DNA from: PHAA01 sp034927445
GTDB taxonomy: Bacteria > Bacillota > Syntrophomonadia > Syntrophomonadales > Syntrophomonadaceae
Length of the DNA: 64,000 nt
Reading direction: 5' to 3'
NCBI GenBank assembly: GCA_034927445.1
Contig: JAYFPZ010000044.1
Span: 13,437 to 77,436 of the forward strand
The position numbers and the translations under genes were made by a program. Each line of letters starts with the position of its first letter. The stretch's first letter is position 1. The notes beneath the pieces were generated by a model. That model saw only the letters and a list, made by a program, of their open reading frames with translations, made no database searches and was not told where the DNA came from. Of the stretch, positions 8,778-17,680 are shown one piece after another.

Positions 8778-9018
8778 TAAATATATCTGGTATTTGCTGT
8801 AAGGGCTTGTCTAGCATGGCCACTCCCTAATCCTCAGCCATCATATTTTGCTTTAGTATGCGCAATAGTATGGTTAGTCTTCGCGGTTTTTCGTCCGCTG
8901 GTACGAAGAACCGGCACTGACGCGTAAATCCAGGGCGGAATATAATTTACAAAATGCGGTGCCTGCCTGGCACTCCGGACAATAAGACAGTCCTCAGTAA
9001 TCCTTTTCTGCTATAATA

Positions 9019-9046
9019 TTGACATCGTACTTTATCCATATAGAAT
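9019..9046 (+). promoter_or_regulatory. Sigma-A promoter of the metallophosphoesterase gene
   Basis: TTGACA (9019-9024), 16-base spacer, TAGAAT (9041-9046). The TTG that could be read as an upstream start codon is actually the first half of this perfect -35 box, which supports the downstream start at 9088. Confidence 0.65.
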
Positions 9047-9087
9047 CGAAATCGGCAGAAAATCTTTACATAAAGAAGGTACAGGCT

Positions 9088-10215
9088 TTGCACATTTGGG
9101 CGATAGCTCCTTTATTATTGCTGGCAATCATAATCTATGCGGGCCGACGCATTCAACAGGCTTTTGCCGGATATATTACCCGCAAAAAATTATACTGGGC
9201 AGTCTATTTGTTCTTGGCTTTATCCTTTTTTCTAAGCCGAGGGCTAACCTTTGGCAGCCCTTCCTTGAATAAAGTCCTGGCCTGGTTGGCAGGATATATT
9301 ATGGCACTTCTGTTTTATGCCTTTTTTATACTTTTATTGATTGATTTGATTAGAATACTGGATCGCTGGCTGGGATTTGTTCCGGACTTTATCAAACGAT
9401 CTCCGGCTAAAATCGGAATAGCGGTAATGCTCATGTTATTGGGGCTGCTGGCTTACGGCACCTGGAATGCCCGGCATCCGGTATTTACGTCATATGAGGT
9501 TAATATCGCCAAGGATGCACCCGCTTTCGAACAACTCCATGTGATTCTGGTTACTGATGTACATCTGGGCGAAATCGTAAATACCGCCCGTCTGGAAAAT
9601 CTGGTTCAGCAAATAAATCAGCGCAATCCTGACCTGGTCCTTATCGGGGGAGATCTGATCGATGGTGACATCGCTCCCTTTGTAGAACAGAATATGGGGA
9701 CAATATTGCGCCAATTGCATCCGCGGCTCGGGACTTATATGGCTTTGGGCAATCATGACGGGAATGGTCAAGAAGCCGTCCCCTATTTTGAAGCAGCGGG
9801 CATAACCGTTCTAAGCAATCAATACCAGCTCATCGATAATAGCTTTTATCTGGTCGGCGAAGATTTTGGAGGATATCAAAATTTGGCCAATCCCGATCCT
9901 CAGCTGGCTGATATTATTACCGGAATCAATAAAACCCTGCCGGTCATACTGTTGAAACACGCCCCGGCCAATCTGGAAGAAGCAAGAGCCGACGGCATTG
10001 ATTTGCAATTATCCGGTCATACCCATCAGGGTCAATTATTCCCCAATAATTTCATCACCCAAAAAATGTATGAAGTTGATTGGGGCTACCTGCAAAAAGA
10101 CCGTCTGCAGGTTATCGTCTCCACCGGCTTCGGCACCTGGGGACCGCCAATCCGCATCGGCAATACTCCCGAGGTTGTCGATTTGCTGATCAACTTTAAA
10201 CCTGGCCCGCAGTGA
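9088..10215 (+). CDS. Membrane-anchored metallophosphoesterase (YkuE/YaeI type)
   Basis: About 375 residues. Four to five N-terminal hydrophobic helices (through about residue 125, ending at MLMLLGLLAYGTW) precede a calcineurin-type phosphoesterase domain with the metal motifs TDVHLGE, GGDLIDGD, ALGNHDGN, HAPAN and SGHTHQGQ in the standard order. Family members act on phosphate esters at the membrane; related YaeI cleaves UDP-diacylglucosamine-type lipids, but the substrate here is unknown. Start set at TTG 9088, which has AAGAAGG eight to nine bases upstream and begins the first helix; an earlier in-frame TTG at 9019 is the -35 box. Looks monocistronic. Confidence 0.87.
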   Translation: MHIWAIAPLLLLAIIIYAGRRIQQAFAGYITRKKLYWAVYLFLALSFFLSRGLTFGSPSLNKVLAWLAGYIMALLFYAFFILLLIDLIRILDRWLGFVPDFIKRSPAKIGIAVMLMLLGLLAYGTWNARHPVFTSYEVNIAKDAPAFEQLHVILVTDVHLGEIVNTARLENLVQQINQRNPDLVLIGGDLIDGDIAPFVEQNMGTILRQLHPRLGTYMALGNHDGNGQEAVPYFEAAGITVLSNQYQLIDNSFYLVGEDFGGYQNLANPDPQLADIITGINKTLPVILLKHAPANLEEARADGIDLQLSGHTHQGQLFPNNFITQKMYEVDWGYLQKDRLQVIVSTGFGTWGPPIRIGNTPEVVDLLINFKPGPQ

Positions 10216-10238
10216 GATGCAAGAATTGGCTCAATCCT

Positions 10239-10273
10239 GCCGGGGAAACAAGGCTGAAAAGCATTTTCCCGGC
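10239..10273 (+). promoter_or_regulatory. Leader hairpin upstream of the DUF169 gene
   Basis: GCCGGGGAAA and TTTTCCCGGC pair over 10 bp (one G-U in RNA) around a 15-base loop between the phosphoesterase stop and the DUF169 start. No T-run follows, so it could be a weak terminator of the first gene or a leader structure of the second. No riboswitch consensus recognised. Confidence 0.45.
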
Positions 10274-10322
10274 GGTCGGTAATGCGATGCTGCTCCCGAA
10301 TTCAAGAAAGAGGTGAAAGCGG

Positions 10323-11099
10323 ATGAAAAGTAAGATTGCCACAGCGATTAAGCTAAAGACCTCGCCCGTAGCTATATTGTTTTCCGATCAACGGCCGGAT
10401 GAGGCTATCCAGTTCAAACCAGGACGCTGGGGCTGCGTGATTGCTATGCTGGCTGCCGCCGCCAGGGGGCGTACGGTCGTCTTCGACCGTCATACCTATG
10501 GGTGCATTGGCGGAGGTAGCGGCCTCGGTTTCGGCAATACCTATGTAGACTTCCCGGGCGGGATTGAATATTTTCTCTCAACCGGCAATAAAACATTTTG
10601 TGAAAGCGAGATAGGCAAAAAGGTAATAGAAAATATGCCAAGGCTGGTTCATGGTGAAAAATATAAAAAAACACCGGAACATGCCCGTTCGTTCACCGAT
10701 GCCCTTCCCTATTACGACGTGCCTGCCGAGTTCGTGGTGTTTAAACCTATAGCAAGGCTTTTACCGGAAGATAAAGCTGAGGTGATCGTTTTCCTGGCCA
10801 ATCCCGACCAGATCTCAGGCCTTACGGTACTAGCCAATTATGCCCGTCATGGCGGCGACAATGTTTTTGTACCCTGGGGAGCAGGTTGTCATACAATTGG
10901 TATTATTCCATTCAATGAAGGGAAATCAGCCAATCCCCGGGCAGTAATCGGATTAATGGATGTTTCCGCCCGGAAACATATTGATAAAGACATCCTGTCC
11001 TTCAGCGTTTCTTATGGTATGTTCATGGAAATGGAAGACAATGTGGACGAAAGTTTTCTTAAAACCGATCAGTGGGAAATCTTAATGGAGAGAAACTAA
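10323..11099 (+). CDS. DUF169 domain protein
   Basis: A 258-residue protein matching the DUF169 family: an N-terminal KTSPVAILFSDQRPDEAIQF segment, the Cys-containing GCVIAMLAAAARGRTVVFDR block, a glycine-rich YGCIGGGSGLGFG segment and a late VPWGAGCHTIGIIPF block. Function is unknown; members are common in anaerobes and methanogens and the conserved cysteines suggest metal or cofactor binding. AGAGGTG precedes the ATG at good spacing. It converges on the Uma2 gene; no clear terminator separates them. Confidence 0.85.
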   Translation: MKSKIATAIKLKTSPVAILFSDQRPDEAIQFKPGRWGCVIAMLAAAARGRTVVFDRHTYGCIGGGSGLGFGNTYVDFPGGIEYFLSTGNKTFCESEIGKKVIENMPRLVHGEKYKKTPEHARSFTDALPYYDVPAEFVVFKPIARLLPEDKAEVIVFLANPDQISGLTVLANYARHGGDNVFVPWGAGCHTIGIIPFNEGKSANPRAVIGLMDVSARKHIDKDILSFSVSYGMFMEMEDNVDESFLKTDQWEILMERN

Positions 11100-11119
11100 G
11101 CCTAAGAAATGTTAATAAA

Positions 11120-11884
11120 TTACAGTTCTCGTCCTCTTTGCCATAGAAATTTTAAAGGTATAGACAACCCTTCAAAGGCCAGGGGTTCCACCACGTCCTC
11201 ATCCATACCGGATGTGACCAGAGCATAAACCCCGTCCTGCCAGGCAAAACACTCGAGGGTTCTTGCCTGGGGATCAACCAGCCAGTAGTGTTGAACCCGG
11301 GCCTGCTGATAAATGCGCATCTTTTGCAGCCGGTCCCTGCGGCTGGTGGAAGGAGACAGCACTTCAACGACCAGCATGGGAGCTCCGTTTACCCTGGTCT
11401 CGGTCAATATATTCTGTTCCCCTGATATATAAAGCAAATCTGGCTGGACAACATTGAAATCACTCAGGGTTACGTCAAGCGGAGCGTTAAAGATTTCTCC
11501 ATTAGGGTCGGCCTTCCAGAAATAGTCCTCCAGTATTCTATGAAGCTTGTGGGAAGCCCGCTGGTGCACGTAACTGGGTGATGGTTCTTTAATCAGCATT
11601 CCATCCAGAATTTCAAACCGATACCCAGGTTCCCACGGTATATCCAGGTAGTCCTGGTAGGTAAACTTCCTGCTCGTGCCGGTCTCATAAGGATCTGATT
11701 TTTCTTGAACCCTGTCACTGCTCAGCGCGTTTATTACGTCATCCAGCCGGTAACGATACTGCCTGCCGCTTAATTCAAGATAAGGTATTTTCTTTTCCCG
11801 GGTATATCTCCAGATGGTTTCTACCGAAAGATCCAAGGCTTCAGCCAAAGCCTGGGCAGTTATTAATTCCTTATCTATAGTCAT
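11120..11884 (-). CDS. HTH (excisionase-like) plus Uma2-family endonuclease fusion
   Basis: A 254-residue two-domain protein. Residues 1-60 (ITAQALAEALDLSVETIWRY ... RYRLDDVINAL) are a winged-helix excisionase/MerR-like DNA-binding module; residues about 72-245 are a Uma2/DUF820 PD-(D/E)XK nuclease fold with the EILDG, VQPDLLYI and VVEVLSPSTSRRDR motifs and the QHYWLVDP strand. Uma2 proteins are numerous in cyanobacteria and some Firmicutes and their role is not settled; fusion to a sequence-specific HTH suggests targeted DNA binding or cleavage. No toxin, antitoxin or transposase neighbour is visible. Sits alone on the minus strand. Confidence 0.85.
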   Translation of the reverse strand: MTIDKELITAQALAEALDLSVETIWRYTREKKIPYLELSGRQYRYRLDDVINALSSDRVQEKSDPYETGTSRKFTYQDYLDIPWEPGYRFEILDGMLIKEPSPSYVHQRASHKLHRILEDYFWKADPNGEIFNAPLDVTLSDFNVVQPDLLYISGEQNILTETRVNGAPMLVVEVLSPSTSRRDRLQKMRIYQQARVQHYWLVDPQARTLECFAWQDGVYALVTSGMDEDVVEPLAFEGLSIPLKFLWQRGREL

Positions 11885-11995
11885 TCGATCACCTCTGGTT
11901 TCATTTTAATTGGCTAAATAAACCATTATCAATTATTATAATCTTTTGCCAACCAAAAGCAACCGCATAATATTTTTCTATTTTGGGTTATATTA

Positions 11996-12024
11996 TTGAC
12001 CCGTAAATAATAACTTGTTACAAT
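11996..12024 (+). promoter_or_regulatory. Promoter of the TetR gene
   Basis: TTGACC (11996-12001), 17-base spacer, TACAAT (12019-12024). The -10 box lies inside the left arm of the 40-bp inverted repeat, so a repressor bound there would block polymerase. Confidence 0.65.
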
Positions 12025-12057
12025 CAAACTAACAAACGGTAGTTAGTCTGATTGTAA
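12018..12057 (+). promoter_or_regulatory. 40-bp inverted repeat, probable operator of the TetR-Cys4 regulator
   Basis: Arms TTACAATCAAACTAAC (12018-12033) and GTTAGTCTGATTGTAA (12042-12057) are complementary over 16 bp with one mismatch around AAACGGTA. It overlaps the -10 box and ends 17 bases before the ATG, typical of TetR autoregulation. The inner ACTAAC / GTTAGT half-sites resemble common TetR operators. Confidence 0.75.
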
Positions 12058-12074
12058 CTGGGAGGAATTAATTA

Positions 12075-12959
12075 ATGGCCCTAACCACCAAAGAAAAACT
12101 TAAAAAATCTGCTCTTTCAGCTTTTGCCCAAAAGGGATATGAGGGCGCTACCATGCAGGAAATAGCCGAAGCCGTAGGGATTAATAAGGCCTCTATCTAC
12201 AACCACTATAAAGGGAAGGAGGATTTATTTTTAGCCGTTTACGAGGATGTCGCCAACGAGTACGAAAAACTGCTGAAACGCATGATAAAAGATTCAGAAA
12301 AAATGGAGATACCTGATAAACTGCTGTACATGTTTAAAGAATACATTCTCTTTTATTACCGTGATTTGCACATTTCTCTGTTTTGGACCCAAACTCTGCT
12401 GCTTACTCCGCCGGAAATACGCAAAAAGTTGTTCGCCGACATTTTAAAACGCGAACGGCCTTTTGAAAAAAAGATACTGGAAATTCTATTGGAGGGCATG
12501 GAGCTGGGCATCATCCGCCGGGATATTCCTTCCAAGATTCTTATCTCTTATCGCGCCATGCGCGACGGTCTGTTGCTCTGGATGCGGATAGTCCCGGAAT
12601 TGTCAGGGGAATGGATCGAGGTATTCTGGAAAGATTTTTGGATGGGAATACAGGGGCGAAAATATTACATCAACGAGCTTGAGGAATCCGAAAACAGCCC
12701 CAGCATGAAAGAAGCTTCAGCCCCGCGGCCTCTGTCCATAGGGGTTGAGAAACTGTATACCACCACTTGCTTGATCTGCAAAAAGGAATTCAGCATTCCG
12801 TTTAGTGACTACCGATATAAAGATATTAAATACAAGCGCGATGTCCATCATGTCTGCAACGATTGCGGCAGGATGGTACAGGAGGAATGCCAGAAGATAA
12901 CCGGCCTGTCACCGGAACTTGTAGATGCCTGGGAAAAACTCTTGGCCAAGAAGAAATAA
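12075..12959 (+). CDS. TetR-family regulator with added C-terminal Cys4 domain
   Basis: A 294-residue regulator. Residues about 8-55 are the TetR HTH (SALSAFAQKGYEGATMQEIA ... INKASIYNHYKGKEDL); residues about 60-200 are the helical ligand/dimer domain. After a linker, residues about 229-294 form an extra module with two CxxC pairs (CLICKKEF ... HHVCNDCGRM) and a conserved QEECQKITGLSPE tail. That module recurs as a separate 70-residue gene at 17874-18086. AGGAATT precedes the ATG; a 40-bp operator lies just upstream. It likely controls itself and the acyl-transfer genes that follow in the same direction. TetR proteins of fatty-acid genes often sense acyl-CoA; that is only a guess here. Confidence 0.88.
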   Translation: MALTTKEKLKKSALSAFAQKGYEGATMQEIAEAVGINKASIYNHYKGKEDLFLAVYEDVANEYEKLLKRMIKDSEKMEIPDKLLYMFKEYILFYYRDLHISLFWTQTLLLTPPEIRKKLFADILKRERPFEKKILEILLEGMELGIIRRDIPSKILISYRAMRDGLLLWMRIVPELSGEWIEVFWKDFWMGIQGRKYYINELEESENSPSMKEASAPRPLSIGVEKLYTTTCLICKKEFSIPFSDYRYKDIKYKRDVHHVCNDCGRMVQEECQKITGLSPELVDAWEKLLAKKK

Positions 12960-13002
12960 CCGGCAATAGCGATACTTATGCCGAGATGAAAAGAGGAAAT
13001 CT

Positions 13003-14058
13003 ATGAAGAATGTTAAAGAATTTAAACTCGTCGAGTGCAGCGGCACCCCCTATGAGATCGGCTATCAGTGGGGCGGGGGGTGTAAAGAGAGTATTATGCA
13101 ATCGGTGGAAAACAATTTCAATGGAATACAAATGGTCCATCAAGCCTCCAAAGAACAGGTCATCACAACCGCCATGAAATTCTTTCCCCTGGTTCAAGAT
13201 TTCGATCCTTATCTGATTGAAATTTTGAAGGGCCAAGCGGACGGGTCCGGAATTAGTTTTGAAGAAATATTTACGCAGAAGTGCAGCTTTGAACTGGCGT
13301 TCTATTATAAACAAATAGCTGCCCTGTGCACTTCATTTGCGGCTACCGGAAATGCGACCGAAGACGGACAGACTATCCTGGGGCAAACCATAGATTGGGC
13401 TCCCGGAACACCTATCGACCTCATAAAAATCCGTCACTCTGACGGCTTGATCCAGTTGGTTGTCGTTTTAGGTCATTCATCGGAATATACTATTTCCTCG
13501 GCCGGATTTGGGATTTGCGCTAACTCCACCATCGGTCAGGATTATTCTTTTAATATTCCGTTATGCTGCTACCTGCCTAAAGTGATGAGGCAGAAGAATA
13601 TCCATGATGCCATGGGGTTATTAAAGCAAGCAGCCCGCGGTTTTGGCTACTATCACCTAGCTGACGCCAGCGGCACTATGCTCGGAATTGAGAGTGTCCA
13701 TAACGATTATGAATTGCTATACCCTAAAGAAGATCTTTTGCTGCATTCCAATCACTATATTACCGAACGCTTTCAAAAGGGTGACCTTGCACCAGTATTT
13801 ATCCCGGACAGTTATTACCGCCTAAACCAGCTCAAAACCCTGATGAACCAGCATTATGGCCGAATCAGCCCTGAAGTCGTCATGGATATCATGGCTGACC
13901 ACGACAACCATCCCCACTCTATATGCAGCCATATTGACTTAAACAGCCCATTTCCATCGGCAACACTTGCGGCTCTAATCCTGGTTCCAGCTGAAGGGGC
14001 CATATATATAGCCGCAGGCAATCCCTGCGAGAATGAGTTTGTTCGTTACGAGCTTTAA
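13003..14058 (+). CDS. C45-family autoproteolytic acyltransferase/hydrolase (isopenicillin-N acyltransferase-like)
   Basis: A 351-residue protein of the Ntn-hydrolase C45 family (penicillin acyltransferase / AAT-like). The expected nucleophile is Cys109 in ALCTSFAATGNATEDGQTIL, where members cleave themselves before the Cys to expose it. Further family blocks: GQTIDWAP (about 130), SSAGFGICANSTIGQD (about 165-180), HSNHYI and HPHSICSH. Such enzymes transfer acyl groups between thioesters and amines or hydrolyse amides. No signal peptide, so it acts in the cytoplasm. It begins 43 bases after the TetR gene with AGAGGAAA upstream, and precedes two condensation-type proteins, suggesting a shared acyl-amide or acyl-ester pathway. 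Confidence 0.85.
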   Translation: MKNVKEFKLVECSGTPYEIGYQWGGGCKESIMQSVENNFNGIQMVHQASKEQVITTAMKFFPLVQDFDPYLIEILKGQADGSGISFEEIFTQKCSFELAFYYKQIAALCTSFAATGNATEDGQTILGQTIDWAPGTPIDLIKIRHSDGLIQLVVVLGHSSEYTISSAGFGICANSTIGQDYSFNIPLCCYLPKVMRQKNIHDAMGLLKQAARGFGYYHLADASGTMLGIESVHNDYELLYPKEDLLLHSNHYITERFQKGDLAPVFIPDSYYRLNQLKTLMNQHYGRISPEVVMDIMADHDNHPHSICSHIDLNSPFPSATLAALILVPAEGAIYIAAGNPCENEFVRYEL

Positions 14059-14254
14059 AGCGCTTCAGATGGTGCAAACCCGGTTATAGTTAGAATGGAG
14101 GATATCAGGACCTATGGTATGGAATCTACCAACTGGGAGCATATGGCGAATGAAGCAATGGAATTATTGTGAACCTGTTATAAAGACAGAAGAGGTTAAA
14201 ACATTTACGGACTTGTCATTATAGCCTCCTGATTTCAATTTGGAGGGAAAATTT
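14059..14254 (+). other. Gap holding an unassigned 25-codon frame
   Basis: Between the C45 gene and the first condensation-type gene. An ATG at 14095 opens 25 codons (MEDIRTYGMESTNWEHMANE...) ending at 14172. No ribosome site stands out and I recognise no homologue; it may be a chance frame or a gene scrap. No terminator seen, so transcription may continue into the next gene. Confidence 0.3.
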
Positions 14255-15553
14255 ATGGATTTTAACGAGAATAACATACCTAATGAATTACCGGTTAATG
14301 GCCATGATCGCTTTGAGTATTTCCTTAAGTACCTAAGCTCAAATATTCAGATACAAGCCGTCATTACATTTAATCAATACTTGGATGCAGATATCTTAAA
14401 AACAGCGGTTAGATTATCTCTGGATGCTGAGCCGGTGTTAGGCTGTAGGTTTGTTGAAGATGAGAAGAAGCCTTGCTGGCAGCGTTTTGAAAGTCCGGAC
14501 GAAATCCAATGGTTTGAGTTTATACACAATGATAATAAGGAAGAGGCAGTTGAGCAGTTTTTGAGAAGCCCTTTTACTCATGCAGACCAGCAAGTCAATG
14601 TTCAATTAATTAGAACTCAGTACGAGGATGTGCTATGCATAAAGATAAGTCATGCATGTTCAGACGCAGCAGGTCTGAAGCAATATTTACAGTTACTGGC
14701 CACAATCTATTCGAAGTTGCAAGAGAACTCCGGTTTTCAACCCAGACCAAATATTCAAGCCCGAAGAGATCAGAAGAACTATTTTGATGCTCTGGGCATT
14801 CAGGAACCGTTGGCGCTATTTGATCCCCAGGCTCAAAAGCCGCCTCCTACCTGGGCATTTCCCTATCATGGCAGTGAGAGAAAAGGAACACATATTACCA
14901 TTTGCCGTTTTGCGGATGAAGCTTTGGAGAGAATTCAAACATTTGGCAAAACTCATAAAGTTACCATCAACACCATAATTCTAACTGTATTTTATAGATG
15001 TATGTTTGAACTCATTAAACCAGAAGTTGGTGAGGATATGGAGATTTGCATATCGATTGATTTACGCAGAGCTTTAACAGGCAGCCCTGCTCAAGCAATT
15101 TGTAATCTATCGGTAGGTTTGTATCCCAGAATACCTAGGGTAGAAGATGAGTCATTCATCGAAACCCTAAAAAGGGTATCAGGGGCTATTGAGGAACTAA
15201 AGAGTACTCGAGCAGAATTATCCGATGCGGTGACAATGGAAGTATTTGGCCATATTGATTATTCAAAAGCAGTTGGGGTTTTGCAGTGGTTTTGGCAGCA
15301 GGCTCTTGAGACTGGTAACTCTTCTCCCCTTTTATCCAATATGGGCGTTATTAATGCTTTGCAGTTCGGTCAAATTGCTGCCAATGATGCTTATTTGGTT
15401 GCCCCAATAACGAACGCACCCGGTTTTGTGATGGGTGTCAGCACTTACCATAGAACCTTGACCTTGGAAGTAAGTCTTTATGAACCGTCCCATAGAAAAG
15501 AAGAGGTCGAAGCTCTAATGGAAATGATGAAAAAGGAATTGAATTCATTATAG
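14255..15553 (+). CDS. Stand-alone condensation-superfamily acyltransferase (paralogue 1)
   Basis: A 432-residue protein with the CoA-dependent acyltransferase/condensation fold. The catalytic signature appears as HACSDAAG (near residue 135), a variant of HHxxxDG in which the first His is absent but the catalytic His and the Asp are kept. Other family features: LDADILKTAVRLSLDAEPVLGCRF near the N-terminus and the C-terminal SNMGVINALQFG and APGFVMGVSTY blocks. Free-standing members (alcohol acetyltransferases, PapA-like) esterify or amidate small acceptors with acyl-CoA or carrier-bound acyl groups. Start set at ATG 14255 behind GGAGGG; the TTG at 14240 overlaps that site. Closely related to the gene at 16311. 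Confidence 0.82.
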   Translation: MDFNENNIPNELPVNGHDRFEYFLKYLSSNIQIQAVITFNQYLDADILKTAVRLSLDAEPVLGCRFVEDEKKPCWQRFESPDEIQWFEFIHNDNKEEAVEQFLRSPFTHADQQVNVQLIRTQYEDVLCIKISHACSDAAGLKQYLQLLATIYSKLQENSGFQPRPNIQARRDQKNYFDALGIQEPLALFDPQAQKPPPTWAFPYHGSERKGTHITICRFADEALERIQTFGKTHKVTINTIILTVFYRCMFELIKPEVGEDMEICISIDLRRALTGSPAQAICNLSVGLYPRIPRVEDESFIETLKRVSGAIEELKSTRAELSDAVTMEVFGHIDYSKAVGVLQWFWQQALETGNSSPLLSNMGVINALQFGQIAANDAYLVAPITNAPGFVMGVSTYHRTLTLEVSLYEPSHRKEEVEALMEMMKKELNSL

Positions 15554-15582
15554 CGTCTGTTTCTTATTAGGAGGTGGGATTG

Positions 15583-16254
15583 ATGGCGAATACTGCTATA
15601 TCAAAGTCAAAGGCGTATATAATGCCTACTATCATGATGACTGGGCTGGGACTGATCTTGTTTCTTTCTGCGGGTACTTTAAAATACTGGCAGGGCTGGG
15701 TTTACTGGATTGCAATTTTAATCCCCACCCTTTTTATTACCGTCTATTTCTTTAAAAGAAGTCCTGAATTGCTCGCCCGGAGATGGGAGCATAAAGACCA
15801 GGAAACAGTCCGGAAAATACCTGGTTTTTTAAACTTTTTTAGCCTATTTTATTTCGTAGCCGGCTTTGATTTTCGTTTTCACTGGTCATCGGTGCCAGTT
15901 TGGCTAGTTATTGCGGCTAATCTTATAGCTTTCCTGGGCTACGTTGTTATAATCATAGTTTTTAAAGAAAACAGCTACACTTCAGGCAATATAACTGTGG
16001 AAGAGGAGCAGCCAGTCATAACAACCGGCCCCTACGCTGTAATTCGACATCCCATGTACGGGGGAATGATGCTGATGGAGTTATTTGCTCCACTGGCCTT
16101 GGGTTCATATTGGGCTATAATACCTGTTCTTCTCTTCATACCATGGGTGGTCCTGCGGATAAAAAACGAAGAGGAGCTGCTTATGAGGAACCTTCCCGGC
16201 TACCGAAATTATTGTGCAAAAACTACTTATCGCCTTATACCATTGGTTTGGTAA
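15583..16254 (+). CDS. Isoprenylcysteine carboxyl methyltransferase (ICMT/PEMT-like) membrane methyltransferase
   Basis: A 223-residue membrane protein with about five hydrophobic segments and the C-terminal SAM-binding region of the ICMT/phospholipid methyltransferase family: TTGPYAVIRHPMYGGMMLME followed by IKNEEELLMRNLPGYRNYC, with the RHPxY and E-E-L-L..PGY motifs. Bacterial members methylate small lipophilic acids or amines; the substrate is unknown. ATG at 15583 is preceded by AGGAGGTGGG; an in-frame GTG at 15574 is inside that site. Placed 29 bases after one condensation-type gene and 56 before its paralogue, so it probably acts on the same product, for example by methylating it. Confidence 0.85.
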   Translation: MANTAISKSKAYIMPTIMMTGLGLILFLSAGTLKYWQGWVYWIAILIPTLFITVYFFKRSPELLARRWEHKDQETVRKIPGFLNFFSLFYFVAGFDFRFHWSSVPVWLVIAANLIAFLGYVVIIIVFKENSYTSGNITVEEEQPVITTGPYAVIRHPMYGGMMLMELFAPLALGSYWAIIPVLLFIPWVVLRIKNEEELLMRNLPGYRNYCAKTTYRLIPLVW

Positions 16255-16310
16255 AAATCTCGGTTTTATAGGTATTACTTTTTTTTCAAATACGAAAGGG
16301 GCTTTTTAAA

Positions 16311-17603
16311 ATGGGAACGAGTATATTGAAAGATGGGATTCCCACAGTGATATCGGTAACTGGATTTGATCAAATCTGTTATTTACTCAATTTACAAATC
16401 CAGGCGGTCATTACATTCGATCAATACCTTGACACTGATGTTCTGAAAAAAGCGGTCAGATTGTCTTTGGAAGCTGAACCGATACTGCGATGCCGGTTTA
16501 TTGAAAATGGTAAACAACCTTATTGGCAACCCTTTGAGAATCCGGACAAAATTAAGTGGTTTGAATATGTACAACATGATAATAAACAAGCGGCAATTGA
16601 ACAGTTCCTAAAAAGCCCATATTATTGTGAAGGGCAGATGCTGTGTGTCCAATTAATTCGGCTCAACGACAACGATATCTTTTGTGTGAAAATCTCTCAT
16701 GCCTGTTCTGATGCTGGAGGTCTTAAGCAGTATTTGCAGTTGCTGGCCCGAATATATTCGAGCTTGCTCAAGAACCCCCATTATAAGCCTGTGCCCAATA
16801 CCAAAGGCCGGCTTGACCAGAAGAGTTATTTTGAGGCCCTGGGTATTAAAGATCCACTGGCATTACTGGATCCCCATGCCCAACCTCTGCCGCCCGCTAC
16901 CTGGTCCTTTCCCTATCATGGTTTTGAAGCAAAGGAAATGCACCTTTCCATGCGCCGTTTTGCTGATGAATCTTTTGATAGAATCAAGAAATTTGGCAAA
17001 ATTCATGCTGCAACCATCAATACTATAATTTTAACTTCGTACTTTAGAAGTATATTTCATTTGTTGAACCCACCGGCCGGAGATGACCGAGAAATCTGTT
17101 TAACCATGGATTTACGGAGGTCTTTTAAAACCGATCCGGCTCGGGATATTTGCAACCTGTCGGTAACGGTAGCTTCAAAAACCTACCGGGTGGAGGAAGA
17201 AGATTTTCTGGGGACGTTAAAAAGGGTGTCCAATTCGGTGGATGAATTAAAGCATGCTCAAGTTGAATTATATCAAGCCGTGCTTGTTGAAGCACAAGAA
17301 GCCATAGAATATTCGCAACTACGTGCTCTTTTTCAGGCAGCCAGGCCTCAGGTTTTAGAAACCGGCAAGCTTTCTCCAACCTTAACTAATACCGGAATCA
17401 TCAATCCATTGCACTTTGGACAGATCTCTGCCTGTGATGCTTATCTGGTTCCACCAACTATTTATGCCCCTGGTTTCTTGCTGGGAGTCAGTACCTATAA
17501 TAGAACCCTGACCCTGTTAACCAGTTATTGCGAGCCGTCACATCGGTCCGAAGATGTTAATGCGTTGATGGACTTCATGATGAAAGAGCTAAACGCGCTT
17601 TAA
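16311..17603 (+). CDS. Stand-alone condensation-superfamily acyltransferase (paralogue 2)
   Basis: A 430-residue paralogue of the protein at 14255: the same LQIQAVITFDQYLDTDVL start, the active-site segment HACSDAGG (near 134), SYFEALGIKDPLALLDPHAQ, and the C-terminal LTNTGIINPLHFGQI and APGFLLGVSTY blocks. The two differ in the central region, so they may use different acyl donors or acceptors or form a heteromer. AAGGGG lies upstream of the ATG. No adenylation, carrier or thioesterase domain is nearby, so an acyl-CoA donor is more likely than a carrier-bound one (inference). Confidence 0.82.
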   Translation: MGTSILKDGIPTVISVTGFDQICYLLNLQIQAVITFDQYLDTDVLKKAVRLSLEAEPILRCRFIENGKQPYWQPFENPDKIKWFEYVQHDNKQAAIEQFLKSPYYCEGQMLCVQLIRLNDNDIFCVKISHACSDAGGLKQYLQLLARIYSSLLKNPHYKPVPNTKGRLDQKSYFEALGIKDPLALLDPHAQPLPPATWSFPYHGFEAKEMHLSMRRFADESFDRIKKFGKIHAATINTIILTSYFRSIFHLLNPPAGDDREICLTMDLRRSFKTDPARDICNLSVTVASKTYRVEEEDFLGTLKRVSNSVDELKHAQVELYQAVLVEAQEAIEYSQLRALFQAARPQVLETGKLSPTLTNTGIINPLHFGQISACDAYLVPPTIYAPGFLLGVSTYNRTLTLLTSYCEPSHRSEDVNALMDFMMKELNAL

Positions 17604-17680
17604 GGATAGGCAAGGGAAGCCCTAACTATAACATTTGTTATTAGCTGAGACCCATTTTGCTTGTGCAGTGGTTGAATAGA

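Noticed and set aside
9019..9087. TTG at 9019 as start of the metallophosphoesterase
   Set aside because: It is the first part of a TTGACA -35 box with TAGAAT 16 bases on; a TTG at 9088 has a ribosome site and begins the first helix.
10239..10273. Riboswitch upstream of the DUF169 gene
   Set aside because: There is a good hairpin but none of the conserved cores of riboswitch classes I know.
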